Assembly (NCBI GenBank): GCA_937879875.1
Contig: CALFMN010000127.1
Span: forward strand, 1 to 52,289
Origin: an uncultured Chloroflexota bacterium
Lineage (GTDB): Bacteria > Chloroflexota > Dehalococcoidia > CAUJGQ01
Direction: 5' to 3'
Length of the DNA: 52,289 nt
Under the pieces are notes generated by a model. It saw nothing but the letters and a program-made list of their open reading frames with translations. It did no database searches and was not told the DNA's origin. Below, in pieces: positions 30,727-39,800 of the stretch; the first letter of the stretch is position 1, and each line of letters starts with the position of its first letter. A program made the translations under genes and the position numbers.

Positions 30727-31743
30727 ATGGGCACCAGCATCTTCTTCGGGGGATCGGTCGTCGCCGCGGTGGTGGCCGGCATGCTCGCGCTGTTTGCGCC
30801 CTGCTGCATCTCCGTCATGTTACCCGCCTACTTCGCGAGTTCGTTCCAGAACCGGCGGCTGCTGGTCGCCATGACCTTCGTCTTCGGCGCGGGCATCGCG
30901 ACGGTGATCTTGCCGCTCACGATGGGCGCATCGGCCTTGCAGCAACTCTTCGTCGAGGGGCATCGTCCGATCTACCTGACGGGCGGGCTGCTGATGCTCG
31001 GGCTGGGCGCCTACACCCTGCTTGGCGGGCAGCTACATCTGCCGATGCCGGGCCGGCGAGCGGGCGCCAAGGCCGGGGTCACCACGGTCTATTCGCTCGG
31101 GCTGTTTTCGGGCATCGCCTCGTCCTGCTGCGCTCCCGTCCTCGCCGGCGTGCTAGCGCTTTCGGCCACGACAGCATCGTTCGGCCTGGCGCTGGGCCTC
31201 GGCCTCGCCTACGTGTTCGGCATGGTCGCGCCGCTCTTCGTCATCGCGCTGCTCTGGGAACAGTTCGACTGGCGCGCCAGCCGCCTGTTCCGGCCGCGCG
31301 CGATTAGCTGGCGGCTTGGCACGCTGCGGCGGACCGTGTCGGCGACCGGCCTCGCAAGCGGCGTGCTGCTTGCGGTGATGGGCGCAGCGGCTCTCTGGGT
31401 CGGCTTCAGCAGCAGTTCCATGCCCGCGACGGCCGGCTGGCAGGCCGAGCTTGCGGTGCAGCTGCAACGGATCGGGCGTGACCTCACCGATGCCCTGTCC
31501 GGCATACCCGGCTGGTTGATGGTCCTCGCGCTCGCCGCTGGGGTCGTTGGACTGGCGGCGTACGCGCTCCGGCAGATCGGCTGGTTCTCCGAGCAGTCCG
31601 AAGCGGAGGAACACGAGCTGCCGATGGAGCCGGATGGAGGCACCGTTCCCTGTTCTTGCGAGCCGCAGTACGAACCGCGACCGAAGGCGCGGATACCAGA
31701 AGGAGCAGCCAGTGGCGTCACGAACATCGGCATCCAGAAATAA
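30727..31743 (+). CDS. Second CcdA-like membrane protein with cytoplasmic Cys tail
   Basis: 338 aa. Conserved cysteine sites FAPCCISVMLPAY and ASSCCAPVLAGVLAL each have a CC pair rather than the single Cys-Pro of CcdA. About seven or eight helices are followed by a C-terminal tail with CSCEPQYEPRP. It is probably a variant thiol-redox or metal carrier of the CcdA/DsbD superfamily. It abuts the previous gene and overlaps the next by 32 bp, so it sits mid-operon. Confidence 0.85.
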   Translation: MGTSIFFGGSVVAAVVAGMLALFAPCCISVMLPAYFASSFQNRRLLVAMTFVFGAGIATVILPLTMGASALQQLFVEGHRPIYLTGGLLMLGLGAYTLLGGQLHLPMPGRRAGAKAGVTTVYSLGLFSGIASSCCAPVLAGVLALSATTASFGLALGLGLAYVFGMVAPLFVIALLWEQFDWRASRLFRPRAISWRLGTLRRTVSATGLASGVLLAVMGAAALWVGFSSSSMPATAGWQAELAVQLQRIGRDLTDALSGIPGWLMVLALAAGVVGLAAYALRQIGWFSEQSEAEEHELPMEPDGGTVPCSCEPQYEPRPKARIPEGAASGVTNIGIQK

Positions 31744-32434
31744 GTCGCGGCGCGGTGTAGCGCAGGCGACACCCGCCCCCTGGTGGCAGTCAGGCCGCGT
31801 GCGAGTCATCGCGGTCGCGCTGGCCGTCCTCGTGCTCGCCGTCGGCGCGCTCGGGATCGTCTACACGCGCAGCAGCGGGGGGTCGGCCTCGGGTGCGGCT
31901 GGACAGTACCCATTCCAGGTCGGTCGCCCTGCACCCGGCGAAATGGCCCAGGCGATCCGGCTCCCGGCGACCGACGGCACGACCTTCGATCTCTCGGCGC
32001 TGCGTGGACAGACGGTGCTCCTCTTCTTCCAGGAGGGCGTCGGCTGTGAGCCCTGCTGGAACCAGATCAAGGACATCGAGACAAACTTCGCCCGGTTCCG
32101 GGCGCTCGGCGTGGATAAGTTCGTGAGCATCACGACCGATCCGCTGAACGTGCTGAAGGAAAAGGTCTCGGTCGAAAAGATCAGCACGCCGGTCCTGTCA
32201 GACAGCAACGGAGCCGTATCGAGGAGCTGGCAGGCGAACCGCTACGGCATGATGGGCGACCAGATGGACGGCCACAGCTTCGTGCTCATCAACAAGGACG
32301 GCGCGGTCGCCTGGCGCGCGGACTACGGCGGCGCCCCGAAGTACATCATGTACATGCCGGTGGACAACTTGCTGGCCGACATGCGCAAGGGGCTCGGCCG
32401 GGCCACCCTGGTCGAGGGCGGAGGCGCGCCGTAA
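31712..32434 (+). CDS. Membrane-anchored redoxin (AhpC/TlpA-type)
   Basis: 240 aa from GTG 31712 (AAGGAG ribosome-binding site). A basic N-terminus, one helix (about residues 31-52), and a peroxiredoxin/redoxin fold with FFQEGVGCEPCWNQIKDIE (Cys112, Cys115) and VLSDSNGAVSRSWQA. It is likely an extracytoplasmic thiol oxidoreductase that takes electrons from the CcdA-like proteins upstream. Overlaps the preceding gene. Confidence 0.88.
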   Translation: MASRTSASRNKSRRGVAQATPAPWWQSGRVRVIAVALAVLVLAVGALGIVYTRSSGGSASGAAGQYPFQVGRPAPGEMAQAIRLPATDGTTFDLSALRGQTVLLFFQEGVGCEPCWNQIKDIETNFARFRALGVDKFVSITTDPLNVLKEKVSVEKISTPVLSDSNGAVSRSWQANRYGMMGDQMDGHSFVLINKDGAVAWRADYGGAPKYIMYMPVDNLLADMRKGLGRATLVEGGGAP

Positions 32435-32436
32435 CC

Positions 32437-32703
32437 GTGGACGTTGTACTGCTCACGCAGGAGAACTGCAGCTTCTGCAGCGACGCCAAAGCTGTGCTCG
32501 GGCGGCTTGCGCGGGAGTTCCCGCTGGCGGTCTCGACCGTCGATCTGAGCACGCATGCGGGGCAGGAGCTGGCGGAGCGCGGCGGCATCTTGTTCCCGCC
32601 CGGTATCTTCATCGACGGCGAGCCGTTCGCGTACGGCCGGCCTTCGGAGCGGGCGCTGCGACGCGAGTTCGCGCGCCGTCTGGCGGCTCGAAACAGAGCG
32701 TAG
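32437..32703 (+). CDS. Glutaredoxin-like small redox protein
   Basis: 88 aa starting at GTG 32437, two bases after the redoxin stop. Motif TQENCSFCSDAKAVLGRL (Cys11, Cys14) at the end of strand 1 and cis-Pro in LFPPGIFIDGEPFAYG fit a glutaredoxin/thioredoxin-like fold. Cytoplasmic; may handle electrons for the CcdA-like pair. Confidence 0.88.
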   Translation: MDVVLLTQENCSFCSDAKAVLGRLAREFPLAVSTVDLSTHAGQELAERGGILFPPGIFIDGEPFAYGRPSERALRREFARRLAARNRA

Positions 32704-32760
32704 CTTTCGTGCGCAGGCGCGCCCGGGAAGGCGCGCTGTGCAGAACAGGGGAGTGGACCC

Positions 32761-33252
32761 ATGAACATGCTGAAGTGTTGCCTGAACTGGAAGGTTCTTA
32801 CGGGACTGGGTGTGGCCGCGGTCGGCATCTGGATCGTTGATCCGAAGCTGATCGGCACAGCGCTGCCGTTGCTGCTGCTGGCGGCCTGTCCGCTCTCGAT
32901 GCTGCTGATGATGCGTGGGATGGGCAGCATGGGTGGGATGAAGCAGGCGGGCGGCAGCGGCACGTACACCTGCCCGATGCATCCCACGGTGCAGAGTGAC
33001 CAGCCCGGTCGCTGCCCCCACTGCGGGATGAACCTGGTGGCAACCGCGCCCGCAAAGCAGGCGGCGCCAGCGGCGCGCACCGATCTGTCCCGTGAGGAGC
33101 GGCTGACCGAACTCACGGCACAGCTCGGCCGCATGGATGCGCAGCAGCAGCAGATTGCACAGGAGATCGCGCGCCTGGAGCGTGGCGATGCATCTGACGC
33201 ATCTGTTGTCCGGGAAGCGGAGCTCGTTGCCAGGACTGCGGACGAGCGCTGA
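32761..33252 (+). CDS. Membrane protein with heavy-metal-binding (YTCPMHP) domain
   Basis: 163 aa. An N-terminal DUF2933-like hydrophobic stretch (KVLTGLGVAAVGIWIV, ALPLLLLAACPLSMLLMM) is followed by a Met/Gly-rich linker. The heavy-metal-binding motif is TYTCPMHPTVQSDQPGRCPHCGMNL, typical of Cu/Zn-handling proteins and some P-type ATPases. A C-terminal Gln-rich coiled coil (EERLTELTAQLGRMDAQQQQ) follows. Probable role: copper capture at the membrane. Confidence 0.88.
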   Translation: MNMLKCCLNWKVLTGLGVAAVGIWIVDPKLIGTALPLLLLAACPLSMLLMMRGMGSMGGMKQAGGSGTYTCPMHPTVQSDQPGRCPHCGMNLVATAPAKQAAPAARTDLSREERLTELTAQLGRMDAQQQQIAQEIARLERGDASDASVVREAELVARTADER

Positions 33253-33411
33253 GCGGCGATGGGCCGCGGGCTGCCCCGAGCGCGCGTGTTCAAGCGGAGA
33301 GCGGGCTCTTCCCAGGTGGGCCGAACTCCACCGAGCGAATCGCAGGCTGCAGCTCCGTCGGGGGATGGAGTTCGTCGGTTTGACATCGACAGGTAGGAAG
33401 GATTTGGTGCC

Positions 33412-33750
33412 ATGGCTGTATTGCTGCCGATCGTAATCTGCATGGGGGTCTGCCCTCTGTTCATGTTCTTCATGATGAGGGACAGGGGAATGAAGGGCAT
33501 GGGCAACAAGGATAGCGCGGACGAGGCGGCGCCGGACGCTGCGCCGAAACCGGCGCGCGCTGGGCTCAGCCGCGAGCAACAGCTTGCCGAGCTGAAGACG
33601 CAATTGGCCGACAGCCAGGCGCAGCGGCAGGTGCTTGCCGAGGAACTCGATCAGGTCGCGAGGGGTACTCCACCGGTGGCACGCGGCGCGCAGTCGGGCG
33701 CGGAGGTGATCGCAGAGGCGCGGGGCAGACGGCACAAGGGTGACGCGTGA
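33412..33750 (+). CDS. Small membrane protein with coiled coil
   Basis: 112 aa. One helix (AVLLPIVICMGVCPLFMFFMM), a Met-rich juxtamembrane segment, and a coiled coil (LSREQQLAELKTQLADSQAQRQVLAEELDQV) similar to that of the preceding protein. It looks like a shortened paralogue that lost the YTCPMHP domain. 160 bp upstream no other gene is evident. Confidence 0.75.
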   Translation: MAVLLPIVICMGVCPLFMFFMMRDRGMKGMGNKDSADEAAPDAAPKPARAGLSREQQLAELKTQLADSQAQRQVLAEELDQVARGTPPVARGAQSGAEVIAEARGRRHKGDA

Positions 33751-33831
33751 GCGGGATCGCCATCGGTCTTGACCCCATGATCGGACACGTCGGGCCGCTT
33801 GCACTGCGACGGTGCGGCTTGGAGACAGCGT

Positions 33832-34386
33832 ATGCCTCGCTCCCTCGACCACGTCAGCCGGCGCCAGTTCATGCGCAGGGCCACAGTGACGCTGGCCGCC
33901 GGACTAGTCCTGCCCTTTGCGGGCCGGCACTCTGCTCGTGCTCAGCGTCCTACGTCCACTACCGTCCTCACTCGGGAGGACATCGAGGCCGACGAGCCCT
34001 GGCTCGACGTCGGCCTCGATGACCAGGTCGCCATCGCCATGCGCGGGTCTGAACCGGCGCGGGTCATCCCGGTCACAACGGGCGCTCCGAGGTGGGAGAC
34101 GCCGGTCGGTCAGTTCCGGATCCGCTACCGCGTCGCCGACGAGCATATGACCTCCGACGCTCTGGGGATCCCGCGCGACAGCCCCGAGGGATACGACCTG
34201 GATCATGTGTTATGGACGCAGTACTTCGATGAGGAGGGAGACGCGCTTCACACCAACTATTGGCAACCGCTATCCGTGTTCGGCAGCGAGCCGACGAGCC
34301 ACGGCTGCGTTGGCATGCTGGAGGGTGACGCCGCATTCTTGTGGCAGTTTCTGGGCCTTGGTTCAGTCGTCAACATCCATGCATAG
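33832..34386 (+). CDS. L,D-transpeptidase (YkuD)-like exported protein
   Basis: 184 aa. A twin-arginine signal (SRRQFMRRATVTLAAGLVLP) and the YkuD catalytic region VFGSEPTSHGCVGM (His157, Cys159), with the upstream His in HTNYWQPL. The usual Arg after HGC-x is replaced by Gly in HGCVGM. Expected role: cell-wall cross-linking or amidated-lipoprotein attachment. ATG 33832 was chosen because of TTGGAGA upstream and the clean Tat signal. Confidence 0.8.
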   Translation: MPRSLDHVSRRQFMRRATVTLAAGLVLPFAGRHSARAQRPTSTTVLTREDIEADEPWLDVGLDDQVAIAMRGSEPARVIPVTTGAPRWETPVGQFRIRYRVADEHMTSDALGIPRDSPEGYDLDHVLWTQYFDEEGDALHTNYWQPLSVFGSEPTSHGCVGMLEGDAAFLWQFLGLGSVVNIHA

Positions 34387-34470
34387 GTGCGGCCGGTCCA
34401 CCCCCTGCGCCGGCCGAGTTGTTAGCGTCACCGGGCCGTTCACACTCTCACAATGTGGGGCGAGCGGAAG

Positions 34471-35305
34471 ATGGCACAGCTTGAGGCCTTATCCTATACC
34501 CTCTTCTGGTGCGGCCTGGCGGCCGTGGCCGTCGCGTCACTGTCGTATGCACTCGCTGCCTGGGGGCGTCGCCTCGTCATCCGCGAAGCGGCAACGGACG
34601 CCGGTACGATCACCCTTTCGGAGTGGCAGCCCCTGCCGCCGGCTGTCGGCCGGCTCGGCACGCTGCTATCGTGGACCGGCCTGGCCTTCCTGGTTGGCTC
34701 GATGGCCACCCGCTCCGCCGCGACGGGTCATCCACCGTACTCGGATATGTTCGAGTACCTGACCGCCTTCGGCACGTTAACCACAGCGATCTATGTCGTC
34801 TTTGAGCGCCGTTATCACCAGCGCACGCTGGGCGCGGTGGCGATGCCGCTGGCGCTCTTGTGTCTTATCCTGGCGCGGGCGGTGTTCTCGCCACGCATCG
34901 AACCGCTGCTGCCCGCGCTGCAGAACAACCGCTTGCTGGCAATCCATGTGGCCGCCATGGTGACCAGCTACGGGGCGCTCACCGTTGCCTTCGCCGCCAC
35001 GGTCTTGTACCTGGTGCAGACCGATGCAAACCGCTATCGGTTTCCCGCTGCTGGGGCTCGGGCTCGCGCTGGGCGCCTACTGGGGCAACATCGCCTGGGG
35101 GCGCTACTGGGGCTGGGATCCGAAAGAGACGACGGCGCTCGTCACCTGGCTGATCTTTGCCGGCTTCCTGCACGCCCGCAGCATTGCGGGTTGGCGCGGC
35201 CGGCGGGCCGCCGCGATCGTCGTCGTCGGCTGGCTGATGATCGTCTTCAACATCTTCGTCGTGAACTTCTGGATCGCGGGCCTGCACTCATACGCCGGCA
35301 GTTGA
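34471..35305 (+). pseudogene. ccsA: CcsA/ResC cytochrome c assembly protein, internally deleted and frameshifted
   Basis: The first frame encodes MAQLEALSYTLFWCGLAAVA through helix ALQNNRLLAIHVAAMVTSYGALTVAFAATVLYLVQTD. At about 35025-35040 it breaks. The C-terminal half resumes in another frame as IGFPLLGLGLALGAYWGNIAWGRYWGWDPKETTALVTW and ends FWIAGLHSYAGS. The haem-handling WGRYWGWDPKE motif and both conserved His are present, but the loop of roughly 20-30 residues before GFPLL is missing and the frame is lost. In system II this protein is the ResB partner. True mutation or assembly collapse cannot be told apart here. Confidence 0.8.
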
Positions 35306-35448
35306 GCGGCTCACGGCCGTGGTGACCGAACCGCGCTACACCGATAGCGCAGAATTGAGAGCGACGAGCCTGTCGCCTCGTCGGCGCGATGTAGGCGCCA
35401 CCGAGCCGTGGTCGTGGCGCCCGCAACCAGTTTCCACCGGCAGGCAGT

Positions 35449-35486
35449 ATCGTGGTACGACCGTGAGTGGTGTACGATCGTGGTAC
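35449..35486. repeat. Direct repeat ATCGTGGTAC upstream of the Rieske gene
   Basis: ATCGTGGTAC at 35449-35458 and 35477-35486, 28 bp apart, within a 410-bp intergenic stretch (35306-35718) that has no other recognised gene. The second copy is embedded in GTACGATCGTGGTACC. It could be a tandem regulator site for the Rieske gene; unproven. Confidence 0.45.
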
Positions 35487-35718
35487 CGGGCAGCAGCCGG
35501 AGGCAATGCCGGCGCGAAAGGCCGCTCAGGATCGACTTGCCGCGAAGCGGGCAAGCGATCGGCAAGGAACTTGGGAGCTGCACTCCCGATCGCGTCCACG
35601 GTCGCCACCGACCGTTCCTCGCGTTTCGCATCCTCGACGGCTCCTTCCTTTCATTCGCCCCGCCGCGGCTTTCGTGCGCGCATCCCGGCCTGCCGGCTGC
35701 TACGGGAAGGAGCCCGAG

Positions 35719-36618
35719 ATGGTCAACGAAGGTGAACCGCGGCCAGACAACCCCTCCGACGGACCCGCACCAGCAGAGCCGATCTCGCCGGCGACCGAGG
35801 CGGCAGCGGCGCCGAAGTCGAAGAAGGACATGACGCCGGAGGAGCGCGCGGCCGCGATTAAGGCCGCGCAGGAGAAGGCGCTGCGCCTCAAGGCCGAGCG
35901 TGACGCCGCCAGGGCCGCCGCTGCCGGCACCGCGGTGGCGACGGCCGCACCGGCCGCGCCCGCACCGGCGGCCAACGGCGCCGTCTGGCGCATCCCCGCC
36001 GCCGGCGGGCAAGGGGTCGCCGTGGCGCGGCCCGACGCGCGCCAGCTGGCCACGGTCGAGCAAACCGATCGTCAGGTCCAGGTGCTGGTCAAGCGCCGGC
36101 AGATCTTGCGCGGCGGGGTGTTCGCCTCGCTGCTGGGCTTCATCATCCTCTCCGTCGGCAGCCTGGTGAACATGCTTAACCCCCGCCATAACGCCGGCTT
36201 CGGTGGTCTGGTGAAGGTGCCGAAATCCACGATCCCGCCGGCCGGCAGCGACCCGGTCAAGATCTTCGAGGCCAAAACCTGGCTGACGAACTTGAAACCG
36301 GGCGAAGGCGGCTTCGGCGGCGTGCCGGGCAGTCAGAACGGCGGCCTCGTCGCGCTGTACCAGAAGTGTCCGCATCTGGGCTGCACCGTGCCGTGGCGTG
36401 CCGACTTCGAGTTCGGGGGTGTCAGGAGCTGGTTCCGCTGCCCCTGCCACGGCTCGACCTATACCAGGGGTGGGCTGCGCGTCTTCGGTCCGGCGCCGCG
36501 CTCGCTGGACACCTTCGATCTCACGGTCAACGGCGACGGCTCGGTGACGATCAACACGGGCAAGATCACGCTCGGCGCCACCAACGACCCGCAGCGCGGC
36601 AAGCTGCCGCCGGCGTAG
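35719..36618 (+). CDS. Rieske [2Fe-2S] protein with long Ala/Lys-rich N-terminal extension
   Basis: 299 aa. Residues 1-115 are a charged, Ala/Pro-rich cytoplasmic extension, followed by one helix (about 131-152) and a Rieske domain with CPHLGC (Cys217, His219, Cys222) and CPCHGS (Cys241, Cys243, His244). The cluster ligands and disulfide are complete. Probable role: iron-sulfur subunit of a bc-type quinol oxidoreductase. ATG 35719 follows GGAAGGAG. No cytochrome b gene is present nearby. Confidence 0.93.
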   Translation: MVNEGEPRPDNPSDGPAPAEPISPATEAAAAPKSKKDMTPEERAAAIKAAQEKALRLKAERDAARAAAAGTAVATAAPAAPAPAANGAVWRIPAAGGQGVAVARPDARQLATVEQTDRQVQVLVKRRQILRGGVFASLLGFIILSVGSLVNMLNPRHNAGFGGLVKVPKSTIPPAGSDPVKIFEAKTWLTNLKPGEGGFGGVPGSQNGGLVALYQKCPHLGCTVPWRADFEFGGVRSWFRCPCHGSTYTRGGLRVFGPAPRSLDTFDLTVNGDGSVTINTGKITLGATNDPQRGKLPPA

Positions 36619-36826
36619 AGGTGCAGATGCCGAGTCTCGTCGGTATTCGGCGCCTGACCGTCGCCCGTGGCCTGCCCACGGCGGTCCTCCTCATCGACGC
36701 GGCGTCCGTCGTCGTGGCCAGCTCCTGCGGCGGAGGGCGGGCCGCCAACCGATCGCTGTGGCGCTGGGCCAGCTGGCGACTGCCCGGGAAGCGTACGCCG
36801 GCCAAATGTTTTGTATCGCACGATCG

Positions 36827-36843
36827 TACTATCGTCGATAATA
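36827..36843. promoter_or_regulatory. BlaI-type operator dyad of the CopC-CopD-NHL fusion
   Basis: TACTATCGTCGATAATA is the exact reverse complement of the 5518-5534 site; the identity extends a few bases beyond the dyad on one side. GATAAT (36837-36842) may be a -10, so binding would cover the promoter. 29 bp before ATG 36872. Confidence 0.75.
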
Positions 36844-36871
36844 GGAGCGATCGTCGTGGTTGAGGTGCAGG

Positions 36872-39800
36872 ATGCGGTGGTGCCTGAGTCGGGATCGCGG
36901 TGCCAGGGCACGCACCGATGCGCCAGCCGCGCACACCCTGGGCTTTCGCTGGGCCGCACTGGTCGCCGTCATCGTCGCCGCGATTTCCGTCACCGCCTCT
37001 TGCGCAGGGTCAGCGCAGGCGCACGCGGTGCTCGTACGCTCGCTGCCGGAGCAGAATGCTCGCCTGAAGACGGCTCCAAACCGCGTGGACCTGTTCTTCA
37101 GCGAGCCGCTCAACCGCTCGTTCAGCACGATCCGCGTGGCCGATGGCGCCGGTCACCAGCACGATCGTGGGAACGTGACCTTTACGGCCGATCCGACCGA
37201 GATGGCGATCGACCTGAGTCCGCTGGATCCGGGCATTTACACCGTCGTCTGGTCGAACGTCTCCGCGGCTGACGGACACCGCTGGGACGGTACCTTCCCC
37301 TTCATCGTGCTCAACCCGGACGGCTCCGTGCCCGCCGGCGCCATCCCGGCCTCAGCGGAAGGTGGCGCGTCGGGCGGTGCGCAGCCGTTCGACGTCGCAT
37401 TGCGCTGGCTGCTGTTGCTCGGCCTCTTCGGCGCGACCGGCGCTTTCGCCTTCACGGCGTTCGTCCTCTATCCGTCTTCCCGTGCGCTGCCCGCCGCGGC
37501 GCGCTCGGCGGTGCGCACATGGTCGCTGCAGTTGACCGGGACGTTCGCCGCGGCGGCCGCGCTGGTGGTCCTGATCGTGAACGCGGCCACGCTGCTGCGC
37601 AGCGCGGCGCAAATCGGCTCGATCGGCGCCATCCCCGATCTGCTGACCGGCAGCGTCGGTGCCAACTGGGTGGGGCGCGAGTTGCTCGCGCTGCTGGTGG
37701 CTGCTATCGCACTTGCGCTCGGGCGCGGCGCGGTGCGCCCGGACGGACTCGTCGCGAAGGGGCTGCTCGCGGCCGGAGCGCTCAGCGGTCTCGGTGGCCT
37801 GCTCACCCTGGCCCTCACGTCGCACGCCGCGGCGGGGGCCGGCTCCGCCTGGGCGGTGCCGGCGGAGTTCGTCCACCTCAGCGCGGTCGCGGTCTGGCTT
37901 GGCTGTCTCGCCGTACTGCCCGCCCTGCTGCGCTTGCCGGTGCTGGAAGGCGCCGAGCGCCGGCGGCTGCAGGCGGCCGCGCTCGGCCGCTTCACGACCC
38001 TCGCGCTCGGCGCCGTGCTGCTCGCGATCGTGAGCGGCGCCTTCAGCGCCCTCATCGAGTTTCCCTCGCTGGCGGCGCTGAAGGACACGGCGTACGGCCG
38101 GGCACTGATCGTGAAGGGCCTGCTCCTGCTGCCGTTGTTCAGCCTGGGCCTGGTGAACGTCACCCGCATTGCCCGTCGCTTCGCGCGCTTTGCCAGCGCG
38201 GACGATGGACGCACGTCGGGCCAGTTGCGGCGTCTCGTGCGGAGCGCCGTGGCCGAAACCGTGGTGGCAGGCGCGGTAATCGCCGCGGCCGCGACCATGG
38301 TCTTCTTCGCGCCGGCGCGTGATACCGTGCCGAGCACACCGGGTCCGACACCTGCCGAGACCGCGTTTGCGCAGCGCCTGACCGTGAGTGACCTGACCGT
38401 CTCGCTGTCGGTCGCGCCCAACCAGCCGGGCGACGACAGCTACCGCGTGCAGCTCGCCGGCTCGGACATCGACCGGGTGCAGCGGGTCCGTCTCCGCTTC
38501 GCGGGCCACGGCGCCAGGAGCGGTCAGGCGGATGTGATCGCCCAGCCGGTCGACGGTTCTCCCGGGATTTTCACCGCTCAGGCCGCCAACCTGGGTGCCG
38601 CCGGGCGGTGGCGGATCACCGTCAACGTGCGGCGCGCCGGTCACGACGACATCGATGCCGGCTTCACCGACGACGTGGCCAGCCTCGAGCCGAGCCGGAG
38701 CGCTACTGCCTTCCCGGCGCACGGGATCAGCGAGGCGCAGACCTGGGCGGCCCTGGCGCTCGCGGTCCTGCTGCTGGCGCTGATCATGGAGCGCGACCAC
38801 ATTCTGGCCAGGGTTGGCGCACGCGCCCGTCTCGCCACGGTCGTCGCCGCGGCCACAGCCGCAGCCATGGCACTCATCGCGGTGGGAACTGTCGCGCTCC
38901 TAACGGCCGCCGGGAGCGGCGCTGGCAGCAAACGCGTCGGCGAGTCAACGCCGGTCCAGGCTGTCCAGAGCCAGGGCATGACGAGCTGGCCGGTCCCCAC
39001 GCCCGACGCCGGGCTGATGGTCCCTGCCGTTGGCCCGGACGGCCGCATCTGGATCTCGGAGATGACGAGCAACAAGCTGGCCGTGCTCGATCCGGCGACG
39101 AACACCTACACCGAATACCGTCCCAGCCTCCCGACCGCCGGCACGATGGGTATCGTCGTGGATCGGTCCGGTCTGGTCTGGTTGGCTCAGGGCGCAACGG
39201 GATCCATCGGGCGTTTCGACCCGCGCAGCGGCGACTACCGGGTGTTCGCAACACCCACGATCAACTCCTCGCCATCGGGCATCGCCCTCGATAAGCAGGG
39301 CCGGATCTGGTTCACCGAGCTCGGTCGCCAGCGCATCGGCGTCTTCGATCCGGCGTCGGCGACCTTCCAGGAATACCCGCTGCCGAACGCGCACTCCACC
39401 CCCTACTGGCTGGATGTGGGCCCCGATGGGCGCGTCTGGTTCACCGATCTCTCCGTGGCCGAGGTGGGCGTCCTCACCCCGGGCAGCGGCCACATCGACC
39501 TCTTCCCGGTGCCGGGCGCCCAGGGCACGACGGGCATCGATGTGGCGCCGGATGGGACGGTCTGGTTCGGCGTCCACGGCCGTCCCAATGCGCTCGGCCA
39601 TCTCGACCCCGCGAGCGGGCAGATCAGCACCGTGCCCGTGCCGAGCGGCGACATCTACGGTATCAGCGTCGATCGCGGCGGCGCCGTCTGGGCCGCGTCC
39701 GTGCGCGACTCCGTATACGCCTTCGACCCAGGGACGCAGGCCTTCCGCGCCTACCCAACCGGGAAGGGATCGTGGTGGGTTGCCAGCGCCGCCGACGGCA

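Noticed and set aside
35467..35718. N-terminal extension of the Rieske frame back to 35467
   Set aside because: ATG 35719 has a strong GGAAGGAG site, and the upstream translation is unlike any Rieske lead sequence; the region holds the direct repeats instead.
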